A stretch of DNA of 5,938 nt from an uncultured Ruminococcus sp. (GCA_946186215.1 CAMHMM010000122.1:1-5938); one strand, 5' to 3'. Positions 1-5,787 are shown, counted from the stretch's first letter. The notes: generated from the letters alone by a model not told the origin. A program made the numbers and translations.

Positions 1-2
1 TC

Positions 3-95
3 CTGCTGATGGGGGACATCCAGTACAATATGTCAAATATATTTAATAGGTCTTTTTTTGTGGGGCTTAGAAAGGGGATGGATCTGCGAGGATAA
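3..95 (+). other. Possible 3' end of a truncated reading frame at the window edge
   Basis: From base 3 the plus strand is open for 30 codons and stops with TAA at 93-95; the other two plus frames stop at 7-9 and 43-45. The translated tail contains NIFNRSFFVGLRKGMDLRG. If real it is the C-terminus of a gene lying to the left, convergent with the TetR gene. Thirty open codons can occur by chance, no family is recognised, and codon choice (AGG, AGA, TCT) is not especially like the neighbours. Bases 96-134 hold only a 10-bp palindrome GAATTAATTC (98-107), and no clear terminator is seen. Confidence 0.2.
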
Positions 96-134
96 TCGAA
101 TTAATTCAGCGTGGAGTGTATATGCGTCAAAATA

Positions 135-737
135 CTATATACACAATATGTTCATCACAGAATAGATCGTGTATTTTCGCATTATATCAATATCAAGCTC
201 ATAAAGCTCATTATCCATCACCATGTGGCAGTACTGTTCCATTATACCTATTGCCGCATATGCTTTCTCACGGATATTATCATTATCCTTTATGATCAGC
301 TTTAGTCGTTCTATCAGTGCATCCATTTTTACCGAGGTGATCTCGGTATATAATTTTTTTACATCTTCGTCTGTGTGCCGCAGTCCTTCAAGCTCATCGT
401 GGATAGCTCTATTCTGTATATGCAGCTCCTCAAATCTCAGCATCACTGTTTCAAGATACTGCTGTATATCGGTGATCGCTTCAGGAGAGGCAATATCATC
501 TATTTTGGCTATATGTCCGATATTATCAACACCATAGGTTATAGCCGAAAGCAGCATATCTTTCTTGTTTCTGAAATATCTGTATGCGATACCCGTGGAA
601 ACGCCGGCTTCGGCGGCGATCTCATCGACTGTCGTGCTGTGATAGCCTTTTTTAGCATACATTTCAATGGCAGACTGCAGTATCTTTTCTCTTGTCCTCT
701 GTGACCTTGCCTGTACGGGCTTTGCTGTATTTTCCAT
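135..737 (-). CDS. TetR/AcrR-family transcriptional repressor
   Basis: A 200-residue protein, the usual length for TetR-family repressors. Residues 13-60 form the N-terminal DNA-binding domain: a first helix (REKILQSAIEMYAKKGY), then the helix-turn-helix TTVDEIAAEAGVSTGIAYRY and the family-typical YFRNKKDMLL. The remaining part is helical, diverged, and should be the dimer and ligand domain; the ligand cannot be read from sequence. The ATG at 737 is preceded by AAAGGTGAT, which lies over the last codons and stop of the reductase gene 3 bp upstream, so translation is probably coupled. Being second in the operon and having twin palindromes around the operon promoter (1692-1711 and 1754-1773) suggests that it represses itself and the reductase. 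Family assignment is sure; target and inducer are inferred. Confidence 0.93.
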   Translation of the reverse strand: MENTAKPVQARSQRTREKILQSAIEMYAKKGYHSTTVDEIAAEAGVSTGIAYRYFRNKKDMLLSAITYGVDNIGHIAKIDDIASPEAITDIQQYLETVMLRFEELHIQNRAIHDELEGLRHTDEDVKKLYTEITSVKMDALIERLKLIIKDNDNIREKAYAAIGIMEQYCHMVMDNELYELDIDIMRKYTIYSVMNILCI

Positions 738-740
738 ATA

Positions 741-1673
741 TCACCTTTTCTTCGGCACGAACGCTCTGAACATATCGTGACCGAGTACCTTTGCATTACA
801 GTTGTCGGCAGCTTCTTCAAGACGGCGTATCTCTCCCTGCGTGAGTCTGATGTCCACCGCTTCGGCGAGCTGTCTTACCTGTTCGGGCTTGCGGCAGCCG
901 CAAATAGGGACAATACCCTTGCTTGCACAGAAAGCCTCCGCCACTTGAGGTACAGTCAAATCATGACGCTTTGCTACCGCTATCATAATGCGATACAGCT
1001 CATGCATCTTCCTTTTCTGCCGCTGCATTATGAACCCCATCAGCGAGAATTTTCTTTTGATCCTCGGATCAGTGAGCATTCCTTCTTCAAGAACTGCCCA
1101 TGCCCAGAAGGATATATCATTTTCCCTGCACCAGTTGAGAAGTCCGTTCTTTTCCCACTCACGGGATATGATGCTGTAATGGTTCTGTACACCATAGAGA
1201 GGTATACCCTCCTTATCAAGGATATTCTTAGCGATCATACATTCATTGAGGTCAAAATTGGAAACACCGATATGATGTATCCTGCCTTCTTTGTAAAGCC
1301 CGATCATTTCAGCAAGATGCTGCTCAATATCGGTGGGCAGGTGCAGCCAGTAAATGTCGATATAACTGCGTCTGAAATCTGCAAGATCCTTTTCAAGCGA
1401 TCTGCGGACACAGTTTTTCTTATAACGCCCGAAGGGGGTGTATTTTGCAGAGAGGATGATATCCTTCGTACCGAACTCGCCGATCATCTTCTGTGCCTTG
1501 CCCAGTCCATAATCACGGGCAAGGTCGTATATCATAAGTCCCTGCCTGTCGGCTTCTGTCATAGCCTCTTTTATGATACCGTCATCAACATAGCTGCCCC
1601 TGAGCAGATTTCCGTAAGCCTTGCCGCCCCATGAATTTGTACCTATGACTGCTTTTGCCTTGATCTTATCCAT
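741..1673 (-). CDS. Aldo/keto reductase family oxidoreductase
   Basis: A 310-residue cytosolic NAD(P)H-dependent reductase of carbonyl compounds with a (beta/alpha)8-barrel fold. The catalytic tetrad is present: Asp50 and Tyr55 in YDLARDYG, Lys77 in ILSAKY, and His111 in YWLHLPT. Further family signatures are GVSNF (Ser138-Asn139), VQNHYS (163 region) and the C-terminal cofactor-binding stretch PICGCRKPEQV (256-266), whose basic residues fit NADP(H). The usual PLxxGxL motif is altered to AVLEEGML. Two adjacent ATGs could start it, at 1676 or 1673. The ribosome site GGTGAT touches the first, while the second leaves 3 bp, matching the 2-3 bp gap seen for the TetR and LytTR genes here, so 1673 is preferred. 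It is the first gene of an operon with the TetR repressor and is likely induced by a carbonyl or quinone-like compound (inference). The true substrate cannot be deduced. Confidence 0.93.
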   Translation of the reverse strand: MDKIKAKAVIGTNSWGGKAYGNLLRGSYVDDGIIKEAMTEADRQGLMIYDLARDYGLGKAQKMIGEFGTKDIILSAKYTPFGRYKKNCVRRSLEKDLADFRRSYIDIYWLHLPTDIEQHLAEMIGLYKEGRIHHIGVSNFDLNECMIAKNILDKEGIPLYGVQNHYSIISREWEKNGLLNWCRENDISFWAWAVLEEGMLTDPRIKRKFSLMGFIMQRQKRKMHELYRIMIAVAKRHDLTVPQVAEAFCASKGIVPICGCRKPEQVRQLAEAVDIRLTQGEIRRLEEAADNCNAKVLGHDMFRAFVPKKR

Positions 1674-1691
1674 CATATCACCCTATCTTAC

Positions 1692-1711
1692 AAAATGTGA
1701 GATAATTCTCA
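1692..1711 (+). promoter_or_regulatory. Putative TetR operator O1 over the transcription start
   Basis: The sequence is AAAATGTGAGATAATTCTCA, containing the inverted repeat TGAGA-TAAT-TCTCA (1698-1711). The symmetry extends outward (8 of 11 pairs over 1694-1715), as expected for a dimeric TetR-family protein. It sits from the predicted +1 to about +20 of the reductase-TetR operon, so a bound repressor would block initiation. It matches O2 at 19 of 20 bases in the opposite orientation. That this TetR protein is the one binding it is inferred from proximity. Confidence 0.72.
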
Positions 1712-1717
1712 TATTAT

Positions 1718-1746
1718 AATATATCACATTCTGCGATAGCTGTCAA
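1718..1746 (-). promoter_or_regulatory. Housekeeping-type promoter of the reductase-TetR operon
   Basis: On the minus strand a perfect TTGACA (-35, 1746-1741) is followed after exactly 17 bp by TATATT (-10, 1723-1718). A second TATAAT lies at 1718-1713 but at a 22-bp spacing. The expected transcription start is near 1711, giving a leader of about 38 bases before the ATG at 1673. Near-consensus strength fits a promoter that is kept off by a repressor. Confidence 0.8.
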
Positions 1747-1753
1747 TAGATCT

Positions 1754-1773
1754 TGAGAAATATCTCACATTTT
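1754..1773 (-). promoter_or_regulatory. Putative TetR operator O2 upstream of the -35 box
   Basis: Read on the minus strand it is AAAATGTGAGATATTTCTCA, with the inverted repeat TGAGA-N4-TCTCA (1754-1767 on the plus strand). It differs from O1 at one base in twenty and points the opposite way. The palindrome centres are 56 bp apart with the whole promoter between them, and its near edge lies 7 bp upstream of the -35 box. This layout suits cooperative binding or a small repression loop (inference). Confidence 0.7.
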
Positions 1774-1852
1774 AATGCTGCTTTATTGCTCTTATGTTGT
1801 GTATACCCCTTTCTGAATGCCCTGCTGACCTGTGACATATGGTACATTTTTC

Positions 1853-1881
1853 TTGATTTTTTTATTCTCTTGTGGTAAAAT
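1853..1881 (+). promoter_or_regulatory. Likely promoter of the lipoprotein gene
   Basis: TTGATT (1853-1858), a 17-bp spacer, then TAAAAT (1876-1881) preceded by TGG, which makes an extended -10 element. Transcription would start near 1888, leaving a leader of about 130 bases. A second -10-like TATAAT at 1942-1947 has no convincing -35 box and is a weaker alternative. The rest of the 340-bp gap between the reductase and lipoprotein genes holds operator O2 (1754-1773) and the palindrome at 1980-1995; between 1774 and 1852 I see nothing else. Confidence 0.6.
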
Positions 1882-1979
1882 TATTCAGACAACCGCTATT
1901 AAGAACCATATAGTCCCATCTTTTATGTTTTCAAAGCAAGTTATAATATGGGTTTCAGACGATGGTCACGAAATATAAA

Positions 1980-1995
1980 GTCCATTTAAAAGGAC
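1980..1995. promoter_or_regulatory. 16-bp near-perfect palindrome in the lipoprotein leader
   Basis: GTCCATTTAAAAGGAC pairs with itself at all but one position pair (A1984/A1991). It ends 21 bp before the ATG of the lipoprotein gene and just ahead of the ribosome site AAGGA (2001-2005). It could be an operator for an unidentified regulator or, less likely given the AT-rich middle, a weak hairpin in the mRNA. Confidence 0.4.
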
Positions 1996-2016
1996 AATGA
2001 AAGGAAAATAGATCCA

Positions 2017-2925
2017 ATGTACAAAAAGATACTGATACTGGCAGGAACATTATTAATGCTCACAAGCTGCGGAACAAAGAAGACAGATGTTCCCGGCTCC
2101 GCAGAGACAGAGGCGGCTGCAGCTGAGGCAGCAACTGCTGTTGCTGAGGAGACTGCCGCAGAAACGACAACCGAAGCGGCAGAGACACAGCCCGCGGATG
2201 CAGCATCCGAAGAAGCGACCACAACAGCAGTACCTGATGAAGCAAATGAGGATATGTTTCAGGGCAACGGCTTTTTCAGCTTCAGTATGCCTGAGATAAC
2301 GGTAACAAAGCCTGATATAAGCCTGCCCGATATGACACCTCCGGATATTGAAGAATGGATGGGTGAGGACTTTGTTACGACCGCTTCCTCCGACGCAGGA
2401 ACGGAACAAAATGAGGCCGTTACCACTTCAGTGACTGAAGCAGAACAGACAAGCAGTGAACCGATAGAAACAGAGATAACAGACAGCGGATTTGTATATA
2501 AAGGGAAAGTCATGGAGATCGGTGATAATGAACACGGGTATATCATGGTTCCCGCCGATTGCTATAGATTCTATGATGATACAGCTGCAAACCTGATACA
2601 GTACTGCGACGACTACCCGGCAAATATCATTACCATAAAGCATTACCCCGGTGTGAGCAGCTATACTGCGGCTCAGGGGTTAATGGCAGGTATTGATGCA
2701 AAGGGTATTGTAGAGGGACTGACAGGTGCTACCGTCAAACTCGGGGACTATGACGCATATCAGATATACGGCCTATATCCCGATGGTGTATATCAGGTGA
2801 TATGGGTCACACAGGATAAGAACGATCCCGACAGCAGCTACTATATCTGTTTTGAGCTTGATGCCGAACACATGGATGATTTGGCATTGGCATCAACATA
2901 CAAAATGCCTGCAGATCATAAATAA
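2017..2925 (+). CDS. Secreted lipoprotein with Ala/Thr/Glu-rich linker, function unknown
   Basis: A 302-residue protein. Residues 1-17 form a lipoprotein signal peptide (Lys3-Lys4, hydrophobic core LILAGTLLML), and the lipobox LTSC puts the lipidated cysteine at 18, so the mature protein should be anchored outside the cell membrane. Residues 19-80 are a low-complexity Ala/Thr/Glu linker. Residues 90-114 carry a Pro-Asp repeat (PEI, PDI, PDM, PDI at about 6-7 residue steps), and 120-157 are again Thr/Glu-rich. From about 158 to 302 there is a compact, aromatic-rich domain (GYIMVPADCYRFYD, YQVIWVTQD) with two lone cysteines. Its pattern resembles small PsbP/LpqN-like lipoprotein domains, but this is a guess from layout. 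The ATG at 2017 follows AAGGA at 11 bp, rather far. Single-gene unit, convergent with the ABC operon; substrate or partner unknown. Confidence 0.88.
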   Translation: MYKKILILAGTLLMLTSCGTKKTDVPGSAETEAAAAEAATAVAEETAAETTTEAAETQPADAASEEATTTAVPDEANEDMFQGNGFFSFSMPEITVTKPDISLPDMTPPDIEEWMGEDFVTTASSDAGTEQNEAVTTSVTEAEQTSSEPIETEITDSGFVYKGKVMEIGDNEHGYIMVPADCYRFYDDTAANLIQYCDDYPANIITIKHYPGVSSYTAAQGLMAGIDAKGIVEGLTGATVKLGDYDAYQIYGLYPDGVYQVIWVTQDKNDPDSSYYICFELDAEHMDDLALASTYKMPADHK

Positions 2926-2941
2926 ACTTCAGCGTACTTAA

Positions 2942-2991
2942 AAAAGCTCCTATACAAATCAGTTTGCCTTGATTTGTATAGGAGCTTTTTG
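2942..2991. terminator. Bidirectional intrinsic terminator with a perfect 21-bp stem
   Basis: Arm 2942-2962 is the exact reverse complement of arm 2971-2991, around an 8-base loop (2963-2970). The stem core is GCTCCTATACAAATCA and the ends are five A on the left and five T on the right, so on either strand the hairpin closes into a U tract. It begins 16 bp after the lipoprotein stop codon and lies 39 bp beyond the permease stop at 3031. It therefore serves the end of both convergent units. Confidence 0.95.
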
Positions 2992-3030
2992 TTATATCAC
3001 GGCTTTTGTGTATGCCCCTTTCGGGCGGTA

Positions 3031-3711
3031 TCATTCAAGTCCTTTTTTTCTGTACATTACAGTAAATGCTGCCACCAGAACGAGCATATTCACAAGCGTT
3101 ATGATAATTCCGGAGGTGGACTGCTCGCCGTTTATCATAAGGCTCATCTGCTGGGAATAAAACACCTTTGCAACTTTTCCGATAGTTTCATTGAACATAG
3201 AAAGCATGGGCAGGAATGAGAGAACGATCATAACGGGTATGGAAATTGCCGTAGCGCTCATCTGGTCATTGCTTGCTATCCCTATCACTGCGCCTGCAGT
3301 TTCGGAGAGAATGATGCCCGCCGCCATTATGAGGATAAAGGATATGAGCTCCTTGCCGCTGTAGCCGCATGATGCGGCAAAGACTGCGGTGCCCGCCATG
3401 CAGCATATGAACAGATACGAGCCGATACCGAGAAGATACTCCGCAGGGCGTACATTCGACATCATAAGCGCACGAAGAGTGTTTTTCTCCTTTTCCTCGG
3501 CGATTATCGATGCCATACTTGTAAGGGGAGCCATCCCCACGAACATCACCGCGAAGAGCTTTGCAAAGAAATGCTCAGGCATATTGTCAAGCTCTATGCA
3601 GTTTTCCATGATAACCGTCAGCACGGGGAACATCACAAACTGTATCAGTACCGTCTTGTTTTTCATCGTGTCAGAGATCTGCTTTAAAAAGATCGCCATT
3701 ATATTTTTCAT
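3031..3711 (-). CDS. ABC-2 type transporter permease
   Basis: A 226-residue integral membrane protein, the transmembrane half of the ABC transporter encoded just upstream. About six hydrophobic segments are visible: roughly 20-36, 50-70, 96-115, 121-145, 152-172 and 202-220. Between the second and third lies the charged cytoplasmic loop typical of ABC-2 permeases (EEKEKNTLRALMMSNVRPAE, 72-91), which contacts the ATPase. The chosen ATG (3711-3709) overlaps the ATPase stop as ATGA and has GGAG 8 bp upstream. A longer frame opens from 3810, but its extra 33 residues are His/Arg-rich and only mirror the ATPase gene. It is the last gene of the operon and ends before the shared terminator. ABC-2 permeases of this kind usually export drugs, peptides or lipids; no periplasmic-type binding protein is present, which supports export or immunity over import. 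Confidence 0.9.
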   Translation of the reverse strand: MKNIMAIFLKQISDTMKNKTVLIQFVMFPVLTVIMENCIELDNMPEHFFAKLFAVMFVGMAPLTSMASIIAEEKEKNTLRALMMSNVRPAEYLLGIGSYLFICCMAGTAVFAASCGYSGKELISFILIMAAGIILSETAGAVIGIASNDQMSATAISIPVMIVLSFLPMLSMFNETIGKVAKVFYSQQMSLMINGEQSTSGIIITLVNMLVLVAAFTVMYRKKGLE

Positions 3712-4559
3712 GCTGAAATCTCCTTTCCTGTGAGCTCCATGAATACCGAGCAAAGATCGGGCTCGGTGGTGTGAATGGATTCTGTGAGCCCTCTGCTGAT
3801 AAGCTCGCACATCTTGTCTGCGCCGTTTCTGTTGTGGGGTATGATCGTTTCAGTCCCGTCCTTCAGATGCACTCTGATCATTCTCTGATGATCGTATTTG
3901 CGGCAGATATCATCGGGCGCACCATATTCGATCAGGTGACCGTCGCAGAGCATACCGACATTGTCACACAGCTTCTGTGCCTCCGACATGGTATGGGTGG
4001 TGAGAAAGACCGCCTTGCCGCGCTCCTTTTCCGCAAGTATCATTTTGTGGATCTCATCCGCGGTAACAGGATCAAGCCCGCTTGTGGGTTCATCGAGAAA
4101 GAGTATATCGGGATCGGTCATAAATGCCCTTGCAAGTCTGAGCCTGCTTTTCATACCCTTTGAAAGCTTTCCCGCAGCAGATTTTGCAGAGCTTTCAAGC
4201 CCTACTTTTCTGAGAACGGAATAGATCATATCATCTCTGATGCCGTATATCCTTGCAAAGATCTTCAGATTATTATAGCAGCTCAGGCGGTCGTATACTC
4301 CGAAATTATCCATCATGATACCCAGCCGTCTGTGATCATTACCGTTGAGTTTGCGGCTGTCCTTGTCAAACACACAGGCTGTGCCGCCATCCTGCATGAG
4401 CTGACCTGTGATTATTTTGATAAGAGTAGTCTTTCCTGCGCCCGAGGGACCGAGCAGTCCGAATATTTCGCTGCTGCTTATCTGCAGGCTTATCCCGTCA
4501 AGAACTCTTTTGCTGCCAAAGCTCTTTGATATGCCTGTTATGCTTATCATTTCATTCAT
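3708..4559 (-). CDS. ABC transporter ATP-binding protein
   Basis: A 283-residue cytosolic ATPase that would power the permease encoded next. Walker A is GPSGAGKTT (37-45), the signature is LSKGM (132-136, in place of LSGGQ), Walker B is ILFLDEP (152-158), the D-loop is SGLD (160-163) and the switch histidine is His189 in TTHTM. Where most ABC ATPases have the Q-loop glutamine this one reads GIMMDNFGVYDRL, with Asp84-Asn85. Residues from about 214 form a C-terminal extension seen in exporter and resistance-type ATPases. The ATG at 4559 follows a full AAGGAGG 8 bp upstream, inside the end of the DUF3021-type gene, which it overlaps by 8 bp. That settles the start over the in-frame ATG at 4550. 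It belongs to the drug/peptide exporter class; the substrate is unknown. Confidence 0.94.
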   Translation of the reverse strand: MNEMISITGISKSFGSKRVLDGISLQISSSEIFGLLGPSGAGKTTLIKIITGQLMQDGGTACVFDKDSRKLNGNDHRRLGIMMDNFGVYDRLSCYNNLKIFARIYGIRDDMIYSVLRKVGLESSAKSAAGKLSKGMKSRLRLARAFMTDPDILFLDEPTSGLDPVTADEIHKMILAEKERGKAVFLTTHTMSEAQKLCDNVGMLCDGHLIEYGAPDDICRKYDHQRMIRVHLKDGTETIIPHNRNGADKMCELISRGLTESIHTTEPDLCSVFMELTGKEISA

Positions 4560-5031
4560 TTGTGTTTTCCTCCTTGAATTTTTTCAGTGCTTCTTCAAGC
4601 CTGTCATTTTCCTGCTTCTGAGCTGCATATGATATCAGCGTGCTTATCGTACAGCTTGCGGCAAAGCATATGATAAACAATATCCATGTTATTATCATAC
4701 CGGACGGGAACCATCCGAATATCACTATCGCAGCGCAGGCTGCGGCAAATGCAGATGCGAACATCAGCACCATTCTTACAGTTACGGACATATTTTTGAT
4801 CAGTATATCTGTCATGAAAAGGTATCTGAGCAGATTCACTGCCGTGATCACGAGCAGAAACTGAAATGCCGTGGCGCTGCTCACACCGCTGTTCCCCAGT
4901 GAGAATAATGAGGACACTTCCTGCGCTTTGCTCCCGAAGAGCAGACACATGATATTGAGCAGGAGTATCGTTGCTCCGTAGATCATGAACACACTGGAGA
5001 GAAATCCGAATATTGAGCGTTTCTTTTCCAT
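4552..5031 (-). CDS. DUF3021-type four-helix membrane protein, probable partner of the LytTR regulator
   Basis: A 159-residue integral membrane protein. Four hydrophobic helices lie at about 7-33, 53-78, 83-107 and 110-135, with a basic N-terminus (MEKKR). The tail is charged, helical and coil-like (QENDRLEEALKKFKEEN, 140-156), which should face the cytoplasm. Size, topology, the terminal LEEALKKFKEEN and the position next to a short LytTR gene match the DUF3021 family. In streptococcal LytTR systems (HdrRM, BrsRM) the paired membrane protein antagonises its LytTR regulator; a similar role here is an inference. The ATG at 5031 follows AAAGAGG at 6 bp. A 92-bp gap (5032-5123) separates it from the regulator gene; I see no promoter or clear terminator in that gap, so the genes probably form one transcript. 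The start of the ATPase gene is nested in its last codons. Confidence 0.85.
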   Translation of the reverse strand: MEKKRSIFGFLSSVFMIYGATILLLNIMCLLFGSKAQEVSSLFSLGNSGVSSATAFQFLLVITAVNLLRYLFMTDILIKNMSVTVRMVLMFASAFAAACAAIVIFGWFPSGMIITWILFIICFAASCTISTLISYAAQKQENDRLEEALKKFKEENTNE

Positions 5032-5123
5032 TATTTTACCTCTTTGAAGTTGTACACCCGGCCTGATCTGTGCCGCGGTGCGGTGATATTTTCTTAAATG
5101 AGCGGCCTTTCCTGATATTTTTT

Positions 5124-5567
5124 TCAGATTTTCAGACCGATACGCTGTTTGAGCTCGTCTGCATACTGCCTTGACACGATTATCTGCTCCCCGTTTTCAA
5201 GGGTGAGCCGAAGCTTTCTGTCAAGCTCTGATTTTATGGAGCGTATATATCTGAGCCGCACTATACAGGACTTGCTTATCCTCTGGAACCCGCTGCCGCA
5301 AAGCCTGTCCTCGATCTCATATAATTTCAGCTTTGATTCATAGCACTCTTTTTCCGTATAAACGAATGTGTGCCTGTCCACCGTGTCGATATAGGCGATA
5401 TCGGCAATATCCAGTATATATGATTCGCCGTCCTTTATAACAGTGAGCTGGCTGTCGAGCATATGCAAAGCGGCGATGATACTTTCCGTTTCTGCAGTGA
5501 GCCTGGGGCAGTTTATCACGATCTCGGTATCGCTGCAGCTTTCGTCAATGTTTATCGTAATTTTCAC
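5124..5567 (-). CDS. LytTR-family DNA-binding transcriptional regulator
   Basis: A 147-residue stand-alone LytTR regulator without a receiver domain. Residues 1-45 are a short N-terminal region (KITINIDESCSD onward) common to this subgroup. The LytTR domain covers about 45-145: DIAYIDTVDRHTFVYTEKE, YESKLKLYEIEDRL, then FQRISKSCIVRL (94-105), which includes DNA-contacting positions, and ENGEQIIVSRQY (124-135). The start is a GTG (5567-5565) with AAGGGGTGAT just upstream. An upstream ATG at 5597 would add ten residues but lies before the predicted transcription start near 5581, so it cannot be used from that promoter. First gene of the operon with the DUF3021-type protein and the ABC transporter; it probably activates its own promoter through the repeats at 5622-5658. 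Without phosphorylation, control would come from the membrane partner (inference). Confidence 0.92.
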   Translation of the reverse strand: MKITINIDESCSDTEIVINCPRLTAETESIIAALHMLDSQLTVIKDGESYILDIADIAYIDTVDRHTFVYTEKECYESKLKLYEIEDRLCGSGFQRISKSCIVRLRYIRSIKSELDRKLRLTLENGEQIIVSRQYADELKQRIGLKI

Positions 5568-5587
5568 TTTATCACCCCTTTGATACA

Positions 5588-5616
5588 ATAATAGCACATC
5601 AAAAAAAGGTTTTCAA
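5588..5616 (-). promoter_or_regulatory. Promoter of the LytTR-DUF3021-ABC operon
   Basis: On the minus strand TTGAAA (5616-5611), a 17-bp spacer containing a run of seven T, then TATTAT (5593-5588) preceded by TGC, an extended -10. Transcription should start near 5581, only about 14 bases before the GTG start codon, so the leader is just long enough for the ribosome site AAGGGGTGAT. This short leader supports the GTG start. Confidence 0.75.
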
Positions 5617-5621
5617 GGGCT

Positions 5622-5658
5622 GATGCGTCACTTGCCGCAATTGGTGCATGACCTGCCG
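5622..5658 (-). promoter_or_regulatory. Imperfect direct repeat with 21-bp period, candidate LytTR binding site
   Basis: On the minus strand CGGCAGGTCATGCACC (5658-5643) and CGGCAAGTGACGCATC (5637-5622) match at 12 of 16 positions. Their starts are 21 bp apart, and the site ends 5 bp before the -35 box. LytTR regulators are known to bind two direct repeats of about 9 bp spaced some two helical turns apart upstream of -35 boxes, so geometry and place fit. The core CARGTSAYG agrees only partly with published LytTR consensus sites built around GTT. Confidence 0.45.
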
Positions 5659-5772
5659 TCAGAACAGCATAAGGGTAATTGCGGACTTTGCCGTTAATAT
5701 GCGATTTAAGCAGTAAATAAAATTTCCGAGCTACAAAGGCTCGTTCCCCAACAAAAGAGAGTACGGGAGGGT

Positions 5773-5787
5773 GCAGGCTCAGCCTGC
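5773..5787. other. Short perfect hairpin between repeat units 1 and 2
   Basis: GCAGGCT, one base, AGCCTGC: a 7-bp inverted repeat that in RNA would fold as a 6-bp stem with loop UCA. It lies within the 24 bases that separate the first two array units and has no T run, so it is not a standard terminator. Confidence 0.5.

Noticed and set aside
777..1634. A 285-codon open frame on the plus strand opposite the reductase gene
   Set aside because: It mirrors a gene with a full aldo/keto reductase catalytic tetrad, operon context and ribosome site. The plus-strand product shows no recognisable domain; the long opening is a side effect of codon bias.
1997..2011. Four-codon frame MKGK just ahead of the lipoprotein start
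   Set aside because: It overlaps the ribosome site AAGGA and has no ribosome site of its own; most likely chance.
1986..2409. Ala/Val/Ser-rich and Cys-rich open frames opposite the lipoprotein gene
   Set aside because: They are complements of the low-complexity Ala/Thr/Glu codons of the lipoprotein, which has a signal peptide, lipobox, promoter and terminator of its own.
3712..3810. N-terminal extension of the permease gene by 33 residues
   Set aside because: The extra part is His/Arg-rich, lies fully inside the ATPase gene and lacks membrane-protein character. The ATG at 3711 has a ribosome site and the common ATGA overlap.
5032..5123. Internal promoter or attenuator between the LytTR and DUF3021-type genes
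   Set aside because: There is no TTGNNN/TATAAT pair at workable spacing. GC-rich segments such as CACCGCACCGCGGCAC give only weak, ambiguous folds without a U tract.
5568..5597. Upstream ATG giving a 157-residue LytTR protein
   Set aside because: It lies at the -10 box, before the predicted transcription start, and has no ribosome site. The GTG at 5567 has AAGGGGTGAT at good spacing and gives the usual family length.
5648..5716. 22-codon frame through repeat unit 1, ending in residues similar to a frame in unit 2 (NMRFKQ and NMRLKQ)
   Set aside because: No ribosome site is present. Differences between the units are mostly amino-acid-changing in the 5' half, and the units differ in frame because of indels, so the likeness reflects DNA conservation, not coding.
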